DNA from: UBA2377 sp964525935
GTDB taxonomy: Bacteria > Verrucomicrobiota > Verrucomicrobiia > Opitutales > Opitutaceae
Reading direction: 5' to 3'
DNA length: 64,000 bases
Assembly: GCA_964525935.1 (NCBI GenBank)
Contig: CAZGJZ010000003.1
Coordinates: 62,001-126,000 of the forward strand
Below, one piece after another: positions 57,728 through 64,000 of this stretch. Both the position numbers and the translations under genes were made by a program. The notes under the pieces are model-generated. The model did not search any database, was not told the origin of the DNA, and worked only from the letters and a program-made list of their open reading frames with translations. Within the stretch, counting starts at the first letter, position 1. Each line of letters starts with the position of its first letter.

Positions 57728-59545
57728 TCACTGGGCTGATTTATCGTCGATAGTCGCGCGATTGAAATCAAACACGACGCGCTCCTTGCCGTAGTTCAGG
57801 GTGATGATGCCGGTGTTGCGGCGGGCGTTGAGCCACGGGCCTTCGAAGAGCGGCCAGGTGGCGAGGTCGGTGGCGACGCCGTCGACTAGGCGGGGGCCGC
57901 GGTGGGTGAAGCGGAGGGCGTGGCCGCGTAATGTCGTGTAGGTGGCGGTCAGCGTGGATTCGTCGAAGGTGGGGCGGTTGGCGACGACACGGGCGCAGAA
58001 GGAGTCGAAATCCTTTTCATCCTTCGCGGCGACGGCTTCGAGGATGATGGCGGTCTTCGGATGCACGATTGTCAGACGGTCGTGATCTTTCTCGCGATGC
58101 CAGGTGCCGGGCACGCTGGTCCAGACGGCGAAGAAAATACCGTCGGCGCGCGCGAGGATCCAGCCGGCCTGCTCACGCTTCTCCGCGATGAGGTGCGGGA
58201 AGAAACCATTGATGTGCTGATGGGTCTCGCTCGGCGGGATGTCGTAGAGGTCGATGACGGCGTTTTCGTGCTGGAACACGTCTTCGTGCGGCGTGCCTTC
58301 CACCCATTTGTTGGGATCGGAGTAGTAGGCGCGTTCGCGCAGAACGCGGCCGCGAATCTCCTCCAGCGGATCGCGAAAGTAGCGGTGCAGCTGCCTGGCC
58401 GAGTCGGAAGGGTTGATGAAAAAGCACGTGGAGCCGTCCTTGGGCGACACCCACGAGAGGTCCCAGCGGTGCTGCTCGACGTCGGTGAGATCGCCCCAGG
58501 AAGAGCCGACAGCGAACTCGGGCGAGATGCGGGAGTATTTCCAGGTGGGTTCGCCGTAGGTGATGCCGGGACCGCGGCGCGGGGCCTTGATCTCGCGCAG
58601 GATGTAGGGCTGCGTGCGGTCGGTCGCGATGCGGCCCAGCATCGGCAGGGCCTCGAAGTTTTGCAGACTGGCGAGGCTGATAAAAAAGCACTCGGCCAAA
58701 TCGAGCCGCAGCGGGGCGCCGCCGAAGTAGAGCCGGCCGAACTGGGTCGCGGCGCCGGTGTTTTCGTGGGTGTGGAGCACCTGGTTGTATTTCTCGCGGC
58801 TGTGCGCACCGGTCCACGTGCCTTGCAAATACTCCGTGGCCCAGTCGGCGAGGAGCACTTGCATGATCATGCCGGATTTCTGCCGCAGGCGCTCGTCCTG
58901 CGCATACTCGTGCAGCGTGGCGAAGCAGAGGAGGTAGAGATGCTGGTAGTTGGGTGAGTCGTATTCATACATGCCGTCCGTCACCGTGCGGTTGATCCAG
59001 CGGTCGATCCATTCGCCGGCTTCGCGGTGGGCTTGCGCCGGGGTTGAGCCGTCGGCGAAGGCCGGTCCGCCCGGCCACTTTTGCTCAAACAGGTAGCGCG
59101 CGGTGCGGAACTGCAGGATGTGGTTGTCGGTGAAGCCGAAGTCGTCGCTGAAGCTGGCGGCGAGGCGCACGCGGATTTTTTCCACGAGCGGCGCGGGCAG
59201 CTTGTCGCCGAGGCGCAGCACGGCGTCCATGAATGCGTAGACTTCAAAGCTGTGCCACATGGGTTGGGGTTCGGCGACAGCGTCCTCCAAAAGGCGGAGA
59301 CCGGTGGCGGCATCGATGCCGGTGGCGATTTTCACGACGCCGAGGTAGATGCGCATGCGCTTGTCCTCGCCGGGTGACCAGGTCTTGTGCGCCATCGTCT
59401 CGCGAACATAGGCGGCGCGTTCCTGAAAGGCGGTGCGGTAGGAGGCGTCGTCGGGATACAGGCCTTGCGCACGGGCGATAGGTGTGACGGCGAGCATAAA
59501 CACGGCGGCAAGCGTGACAAGGCGGGCGGGGAACGGGAGTTTCAT
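57728..59545 (-). CDS. Secreted alpha/alpha-toroid-like protein (possible polysaccharide lyase relative)
   Basis: A 605-residue protein with a signal peptide (MKLPFPARLVTLAAVFMLAVTPIARAQG). The mature N-terminal half has many helices (GLRLLEDAV, WHSFEVYAFMDAVLRLGDKLP, HILQFRTARYLFEQK, NYQHLYLLCFATLHEYAQDERL) as in alpha/alpha toroids. The C-terminal half is beta-rich (WDLSWVSPKDGSTCFFINP, YTTLRGHALRFTHRGPRLV). The layout resembles heparinase or alginate-lyase-like proteins, but no catalytic motif is recognisable. The substrate is unknown. Confidence 0.6.
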   Translation of the reverse strand: MKLPFPARLVTLAAVFMLAVTPIARAQGLYPDDASYRTAFQERAAYVRETMAHKTWSPGEDKRMRIYLGVVKIATGIDAATGLRLLEDAVAEPQPMWHSFEVYAFMDAVLRLGDKLPAPLVEKIRVRLAASFSDDFGFTDNHILQFRTARYLFEQKWPGGPAFADGSTPAQAHREAGEWIDRWINRTVTDGMYEYDSPNYQHLYLLCFATLHEYAQDERLRQKSGMIMQVLLADWATEYLQGTWTGAHSREKYNQVLHTHENTGAATQFGRLYFGGAPLRLDLAECFFISLASLQNFEALPMLGRIATDRTQPYILREIKAPRRGPGITYGEPTWKYSRISPEFAVGSSWGDLTDVEQHRWDLSWVSPKDGSTCFFINPSDSARQLHRYFRDPLEEIRGRVLRERAYYSDPNKWVEGTPHEDVFQHENAVIDLYDIPPSETHQHINGFFPHLIAEKREQAGWILARADGIFFAVWTSVPGTWHREKDHDRLTIVHPKTAIILEAVAAKDEKDFDSFCARVVANRPTFDESTLTATYTTLRGHALRFTHRGPRLVDGVATDLATWPLFEGPWLNARRNTGIITLNYGKERVVFDFNRATIDDKSAQ

Positions 59546-59756
59546 CAGCGGGAGAGCAACGGAGACGCGGAACGGGGTTAGGTGACCAACGTGTGTGGAT
59601 GTGCGGAGATGGCGAAGGCAAATTCGCTGCAAGCGTTGCGACAGCGGTCTTGCGAGACAGACGTGCGGGGCAGCGACCTGCCCGGCCTGCCGGCTTAGCG
59701 GCTTTGGCGATTCTTTGTTCGGTTTTGCGGGCGGCGCTGTTTAGGGAGTGAACCGC

Positions 59757-61184
59757 ATGAACGATGACGCGACACTGCTCCAACGCTACGCCGAGGAAGG
59801 CGCCGAAACGGCCTTCGCCGAACTGGTGCGCCGGCACATCGATCTCGTTTACGGGGCGGCGTTGCGTCGCACCGGCGGCGATGCACACGCGGCGGCGGAT
59901 GTCGCCCAGCAGGTTTTCACGACGCTGGCCCGCAACGCCCGGAAACTTTCACGGCACACCGTGCTCGCGGCATGGTTGCACACGGCCACGCGCAACGCGG
60001 CGCTTAATCTCATGATCTCCGAACAACGGCGCAAAACCCGCGAGACCGAGGCGCTCGCGCTGGAGACGGCTACGACGGGGGCCGGCGGTTCGGATGCGAC
60101 GCACGATTGGGAAAAACTGCGGCCGCTGCTCGACGCGGCGATCGATGAGCTGCCGGAAGCTGATCGCGCGGCCGTGGTGTTGCGCTGCCTGGAGCGCCGG
60201 CCGTTTGCCGAGATCGGCGCGGCGTTGCAGCTCTCGGCCGATGCGGCGCGCATGCGCACGGAGCGGGCGCTGGAAAAATTGCGCGCCGCGCTCGCCCGCC
60301 GCGGCATTACGTCCACGGCGGCTGCACTCGGCGTGCTGGTATCCGGCCAGCCATTGGTCGCGGCGCCCGCGGGGCTCGCGGCCGCGCTGGCGGCAGAGTC
60401 GATCGCGGCCGGCGGCGTCGGATTTTTTGTTACTCTTATGACCACCAAAATCATCACCACCCTCGTCTTGAGCGCGCTCGTCGCGTTTGGGGCCGGAACT
60501 TATGTCGGGCTCACGCATGAAACCGCTGTGCCGGCCGTGAAAGCGGACGACACGCGCCAGTCGCAGCTGATTGCCTCGCTACGGAAGGATAACCAGCAAC
60601 TGGCTGCCGATGTGGCGGCCCTCCAGCAGGAAACGGCCAGCGCCAAACAGGCCACTGAAGTGGCGGCCGCGGCACAGGCTCAGGCGAGTGCCAAGAAGAG
60701 CCCGAACATCGGCGGGCAGCGTTACGAGTTGCAGCAGGCGATGCTGAATAACCTCCGACAGATCGATGCGGCTCGGAAACAGTATCAATTGGAAAAAGGT
60801 CATCCGGCGGCGTCGATCGAGGATCTCGTCGGCGTTAAGAAATACATCAAGACGGTGCGCACGGTGGGCGGAGAGGATTATTGGGGGCTTTCGATGATGC
60901 CCGGCCAACCGTTGACCGTGACGACGCCCGACGGCGTGAGCGTGACTTTCGATCCCGCGGGCACGATGACGACGAAGGTCGAAGTCCCGCCGGCCGTGCT
61001 GCGGATGCAGGAGTTGGGCGCGAAAGTGCAGCCTTCGCTGATGAAGGCGGTCGAGGCCTATCGTCAGGCTCACAACGGTGCGAACCCGCCCAACGAGGAG
61101 GCAATTCTCTCCCATTTTGCCACGCCGCAGGAAGGCGCCGATTACGTCGAATTCATGGAAGCGCGGAAAGCGGCGAACAAGTAA
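59757..61184 (+). CDS. Sigma-70 (ECF) factor with fused TM segment and pseudopilin-like C-terminal domain
   Basis: One 475-residue reading frame. Region 2 (~9-80: LLQRYAEEGAETAFAELVRRH) and region 4 (~125-170: ELPEADRAAVVLRCLERRPFAEIGAALQL) form an ECF sigma factor. A Gly/Ala-rich linker leads to a TM helix (IITTLVLSALVAFGAGTYV, ~230-248). A coiled-coil-like segment (~258-305) precedes a C-terminal part NNLRQIDAARKQYQLEKGHPAAS (~332) that looks like a pseudopilin globular region. The GGGAG-type Shine-Dalgarno is eight bases before the ATG at 59757. Release or proteolysis may activate the sigma part. Confidence 0.8.
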   Translation: MNDDATLLQRYAEEGAETAFAELVRRHIDLVYGAALRRTGGDAHAAADVAQQVFTTLARNARKLSRHTVLAAWLHTATRNAALNLMISEQRRKTRETEALALETATTGAGGSDATHDWEKLRPLLDAAIDELPEADRAAVVLRCLERRPFAEIGAALQLSADAARMRTERALEKLRAALARRGITSTAAALGVLVSGQPLVAAPAGLAAALAAESIAAGGVGFFVTLMTTKIITTLVLSALVAFGAGTYVGLTHETAVPAVKADDTRQSQLIASLRKDNQQLAADVAALQQETASAKQATEVAAAAQAQASAKKSPNIGGQRYELQQAMLNNLRQIDAARKQYQLEKGHPAASIEDLVGVKKYIKTVRTVGGEDYWGLSMMPGQPLTVTTPDGVSVTFDPAGTMTTKVEVPPAVLRMQELGAKVQPSLMKAVEAYRQAHNGANPPNEEAILSHFATPQEGADYVEFMEARKAANK

Positions 61185-61199
61185 TGAGCAGTGAACGGG

Positions 61200-61232
61200 C
61201 ACCGAGCGCCGGCTCTTCGCCGGCGTTCGGTG
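61200..61232. repeat. Intergenic hairpin ACCGA-G-CGCCGGC...GCCGGCG-T-TCGGT
   Basis: A 12-bp stem with one mismatch in the 67-base convergent gap between the sigma-fusion gene and the DUF1801 gene. It may terminate transcription from both sides although no T-tract follows. Confidence 0.55.
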
Positions 61233-61251
61233 AAAACGGCCCAGTCCGGAC

Positions 61252-61653
61252 TCAACGCGTGCCGGCGACGTCGGAAGGATCGCCGAGAGTTTGATTGAGC
61301 GCGGCGGCCTCGACCGCGAGGCGGCGGGCGATGGCAGGAGAGATGGTGTCGCCCTCGCGCAGGTCGAGTGTGGCCATCTCGTATTTGCCGCCGGGTTTGA
61401 GGCGGGGCTCGATGTCGCGCAGACGCTGGCCGTGCCAGAAACCGAAAAGCACGCGATCGTCTTCGGCACGAATGAGGAGGACGGGGCCGTTGAGCCGGTA
61501 GACGATATGGCCCCACTTGATGATTTCCTCGAAGCCCGCGGCAGCGCGCACCTGGGTGCGCAGGCGGGTGACGAGGGTTTTGCGCCAGCCGTCGAGCGCG
61601 GCCACGTAGGCGGCGGGATTGGCGGCGGGGATGACCTTTTTCATCGGACTCAT
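61252..61653 (-). CDS. DUF1801 domain protein
   Basis: A 133-residue protein of the YdhG/DUF1801 superfamily; function unknown. Family motifs are WRKTLVTRLRTQVRAAAGFEEIIKWGHIVYRLNG (~23-56, range), and LFGFWHGQRLRD. Start could be 61644. It is followed at 61664 by a methyltransferase gene in the same direction, 10 bases apart, so they are probably cotranscribed. Confidence 0.8.
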   Translation of the reverse strand: MSPMKKVIPAANPAAYVAALDGWRKTLVTRLRTQVRAAAGFEEIIKWGHIVYRLNGPVLLIRAEDDRVLFGFWHGQRLRDIEPRLKPGGKYEMATLDLREGDTISPAIARRLAVEAAALNQTLGDPSDVAGTR

Positions 61654-61663
61654 AGGCGTGAGT

Positions 61664-62311
61664 TCAGGCAGCTTTGACGGTGTAGGTTACCCACCAGCGG
61701 GGACGCTCGAAGTGGATTTGGAGGTTTTCGGCGTAGGCTGCGAGCAGGCGCTGGAGATCGGCGGGCGAGAAATATGTTTTAATGATTTCGTAACTGCCGC
61801 CGCCTGGGAGGCGGCGGATTTCATAGGAGTCTCGGTCGCTTAGCTTGCTGTAATAAGGATCGCTGTCGTCGGGGCGGCGGATGTCGTCGGCGAGGAGGAC
61901 AGTCGCGCCGGGTTTCAGGCGGGCGTGAAAGGTTGCGAAGAATTCGCGCCAGCGGCTCAGGGGAATGTGCGAGACCCAGTGCATCGCGTAGCCGAAATCG
62001 AAAAGTGCCGGTCCGGTGTGGGCGAGTTGGTAGGCGTCGTCATGCACGAAGTGCGCATTGGGAATCTGCTGACGCCGGGCGAAGGCGAGCATCGCGGTGG
62101 AAAAATCGGCGGCGACGGTGTGCGCGGATGACGGGGCGACAAACCGGGTCCAGTAAGCGGTGCCGCAGGCGACTTCGAGGACGGTGCGACCTTGGGCGCG
62201 GGTTTTGAGGGCGTCGACGATTTCGAGGAGCTGGCCGGTGGGCGGTTCGTCGAGGCGCGGCGCCATGTGCGGCGCCCGCGCGCTGTAGTAGGCATGCATC
62301 GAGTCCGACAT
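61664..62311 (-). CDS. Class I SAM-dependent methyltransferase
   Basis: A 215-residue small-molecule methyltransferase. Motif I is VLEVACGTAYWT (~41), motif II HTVAADFSTAMLAFAR, and YAMHWVSHIPLSRWREFFATFHARLKPG covers the post-I and cap regions. The substrate is unknown. It sits between the C45 gene and the DUF1801 gene on the minus strand and is cotranscribed with at least one of them. Confidence 0.88.
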   Translation of the reverse strand: MSDSMHAYYSARAPHMAPRLDEPPTGQLLEIVDALKTRAQGRTVLEVACGTAYWTRFVAPSSAHTVAADFSTAMLAFARRQQIPNAHFVHDDAYQLAHTGPALFDFGYAMHWVSHIPLSRWREFFATFHARLKPGATVLLADDIRRPDDSDPYYSKLSDRDSYEIRRLPGGGSYEIIKTYFSPADLQRLLAAYAENLQIHFERPRWWVTYTVKAA

Positions 62312-62320
62312 CGGAGACTC

Positions 62321-63517
62321 CTAGGATTTAATGAGTTCGCCCGTGCGGACGTCGAAGGCGTGGAAGGCGACCGTCGTCACGGGTTGCTGCGCGAGCCAGA
62401 GCGTGTGCGGGTCGGCTTGCGGGACGGCGATGGAGGCGAAGGACGTGTTGGGGTTGTTGACGCGGCCGAAGCGCGGCAACTCGCCCATGAATTCGGCGGC
62501 ACTGGCAATGGTGGCGCGACCGTTTTGCGCCATCATCCATGCGGTCATTTGCGTGATGCGGTCGGTGCTGTAGGCGCCGGCGTCGGGGCCGGTGTAGCCG
62601 CGGGCGCGCAACGCGGGGTCGGCGGCGCCGACGGGATGGTTGGCCAGGCAGGCGGTGCCGTTGACCAAGGGATGCGCCGTGTAGGCACCGCAGTAGTTGG
62701 AGCTGCTGAACACGCCGCCATGATGGTCCACGGCGATGAGGTTGCAGAAGAATTTGAATTTGCGGCAGCGCGCCTCGACTTCGGCGACGGTGGCGCAGAA
62801 CTGCAGCATGTCGCGGAACACGAGGTCGACCGGCACGAGTTGATCGAGGTCGAATTTCACGCCGGGGCAGATGAGCGAGGAGATGCCGAGGGCGAGGCCG
62901 GCTTCGTTCATGCCGCGGTTGGCCCACACGGTGCCGGCGATGGGGAAACTCAGGTAACGGAGGCCGCGGTTCGGCTGCACTTGCGCGATGGTGTAGAGAA
63001 AACGCGGATCATCGAGCGTGCCGCCGGTGAGGATTCTGCCGTCAGCGCCGGGCAGGGCAAAGCTGGAGCAGGCGCCGGCGTGGTAGACCTCGTATTGCCA
63101 CGCTCGGAAACTGAGCAACTCGGCGAGTTCCAGCTCGATGCCGGCGCCTTCGGCGAGGCCGTGGATCTCCTCCTGCAGGTAGGGCCAGTGATCGAAAGCG
63201 AACGCGCGCAGGCGCTGCTGCCAGGCGCGGATTTTGTCCAGTTGCGCGGCCTTGGCGCCGGTGAGGAAGTCGCCGAGGAGCACGGCGATGTTGGCGTGGA
63301 TCTGGCTGCGGACGGCGACGCCTTGCTGGCGACCGAGTTCGCGCGGGGTGCCGCGCAACACGAGAATGGGGGCGGGTGGGGTCCTCACGGCCGGCGAAGG
63401 TGGCGTCCGGGCGCTGGGGGTGTCAACTGCCGGGGCCGGGGATGTTTGCCTAGAGACGTGAACCGGCTTGCGGTCAGGGACGAGCCGGGCAACCTCCCGC
63501 CGAACCCCTTTACCCAT
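62321..63517 (-). CDS. C45-type acyltransferase/peptidase (AAT-like, Ntn hydrolase)
   Basis: A 398-residue Ntn-hydrolase of the acyl-CoA:6-aminopenicillanate acyltransferase-like family, which self-cleaves before a nucleophile Cys. The Cys is in YHAGACSSFALPGADGR (~150), preceded by SFRAWQYE; NRGMNEAGLALG and NRTFVNP-like region HPVGAADPALRARGY follow. N-terminal ~50 residues are Pro-rich and lack the family pattern, so the true start may lie nearer the PILVLRGTPRELGRQQG segment. The ATG at 63517 overlaps the divergent PhyH ATG (the two share CATG). Substrate unknown. Confidence 0.75.
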   Translation of the reverse strand: MGKGVRREVARLVPDRKPVHVSRQTSPAPAVDTPSARTPPSPAVRTPPAPILVLRGTPRELGRQQGVAVRSQIHANIAVLLGDFLTGAKAAQLDKIRAWQQRLRAFAFDHWPYLQEEIHGLAEGAGIELELAELLSFRAWQYEVYHAGACSSFALPGADGRILTGGTLDDPRFLYTIAQVQPNRGLRYLSFPIAGTVWANRGMNEAGLALGISSLICPGVKFDLDQLVPVDLVFRDMLQFCATVAEVEARCRKFKFFCNLIAVDHHGGVFSSSNYCGAYTAHPLVNGTACLANHPVGAADPALRARGYTGPDAGAYSTDRITQMTAWMMAQNGRATIASAAEFMGELPRFGRVNNPNTSFASIAVPQADPHTLWLAQQPVTTVAFHAFDVRTGELIKS

Positions 63518-64000
63518 GCTCACGCTTGAACAGATCCAGGCCTATGACCGGGACGGCTACGTGCTCGTCCCTGATTTATTCTCCCCGAAAGAGGTCGAGA
63601 TCCTGATCGAAAACATCAATGCGCCCCGCATCGCCGGCAACCAGTTTGCGGCCAAGGATACGGCAGGACTCGAGAGCAAACTTTCGCTCTGGGCTGATGT
63701 GCCCAACGATGCCTTTGGCATGGTGTCGACCAGCCCGCGCGTGGTCACCGGCGTGCAGATGCTGCTGCGCGAGGAAGTGTATCACTGGCACAGCAAGGTG
63801 ATGATGAAGGAACCGCGCGTTGGCGGCGCGTGGGAGTGGCATCAGGACTACGGATACTGGTATAACGATGGCTGTCTTTATCCGCGTATGCTCTCGTGCA
63901 TGATCGCGCTCGATCCGGCCACAAAGGAAAACGGCTGTCTCAAGGTCATCCCCGGCTCGCACCGGCTGGATCGCTTCGACCACGGCCGCGTGGGCGGTCA
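63516..64000 (+). CDS. PhyH family (phytanoyl-CoA dioxygenase-like) protein, cut by window edge
   Basis: A 161-codon N-terminal fragment starting MLTLEQIQAYDRDGYVLVPD, typical of PhyH. The metal-binding HxD is in EWHQDYGYWYNDG (~108), followed by CMIALDPATKENGCLKVIPGSH. The distal His and Arg would lie beyond the right edge. It is the third PhyH protein of this window, here divergent from the C45 gene with overlapping start codons. Confidence 0.9.
   Translation, partial: MLTLEQIQAYDRDGYVLVPDLFSPKEVEILIENINAPRIAGNQFAAKDTAGLESKLSLWADVPNDAFGMVSTSPRVVTGVQMLLREEVYHWHSKVMMKEPRVGGAWEWHQDYGYWYNDGCLYPRMLSCMIALDPATKENGCLKVIPGSHRLDRFDHGRVGG

Noticed and set aside
1..64000. CRISPR arrays, insertion sequences, phage or plasmid genes, rRNA and tRNA genes
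   Set aside because: I found no array of identical spaced repeats, no transposase or integrase signature, and no rRNA core sequence or tRNA-like terminal CCA arm. Repeats here are palindromes, not CRISPR-like. Short tRNAs could be missed by eye.

Overview
The window is high-GC bacterial chromosome, almost wholly coding. It has no rRNA, tRNA, CRISPR array, transposase or phage gene that I can see. The gene set points to the Verrucomicrobiota, most likely an Opitutaceae relative. The indicators are an ADOP-type permease with its PadR regulator, DUF3667, GH172/DUF2961, several phytanoyl-CoA-dioxygenase-like (PhyH) proteins, a bacterial GH3 protein, membrane-fused ECF sigma factors, and many small intergenic palindromes. 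Good Shine-Dalgarno sequences are rare. The taxonomy is inference; no marker gene fixes it.

Layout, 1-20 kb: mostly housekeeping. A lipid A-type phosphoethanolamine transferase and malate dehydrogenase come first. DAHP synthase is divergent from ygfZ-galK across a highly structured intergenic region. A minus-strand run yggS / sirB1-like / aroE / prepilin peptidase / PRPP synthase is divergent from a LysR regulator with a textbook T-N11-A operator. Then come a TlpA thioredoxin, an EamA transporter, a GH3 enzyme, an RluA-type pseudouridine synthase overlapping a 3-hydroxyacyl-CoA dehydrogenase, and two tandem paralogous lipoproteins.

Layout, 20-35 kb: PadR-ADOP permease, DUF2062, fatty acid desaturase, UMF1-type MFS transporter, DUF3667 protein, a repeat-rich gap holding a possible 29-residue hydrophobic peptide, an SDR, an enolase-superfamily enzyme coupled to an M24 peptidase, and an ECF sigma / anti-sigma / DUF4097 module.

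Layout, 35-64 kb: accessory, carbohydrate-flavoured genes. A JmjC/cupin-like protein precedes an 1111-residue heparinase-like protein with a C-terminal beta-propeller. M55 D-aminopeptidase and GH172 genes follow. A LicD-like transferase overlaps a cytidylyltransferase and sits beside a second YggS-like protein. Next are signal peptidase I, two PhyH proteins with a divergent AraC regulator, a LapA-like protein, an rRNA methyltransferase, a second AraC regulator divergent from a fused Gfo/Idh/MocA-aldo/keto reductase, a PL22-like oligogalacturonate lyase, a secreted toroid-like protein, a sigma factor with a membrane-tethered C-terminal domain, a methyltransferase, a C45-type peptidase and a truncated third PhyH gene.

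No single large new system stands out. The best leads are the composite enzymes at 36755-40090 and 51073-53079, the LicD/cytidylyltransferase pair at 42234-43630, the structured intergenic region at 4316-4452, the two related long palindromes at the 3' ends of the two AraC genes, and the sigma-membrane fusion at 59757-61184.
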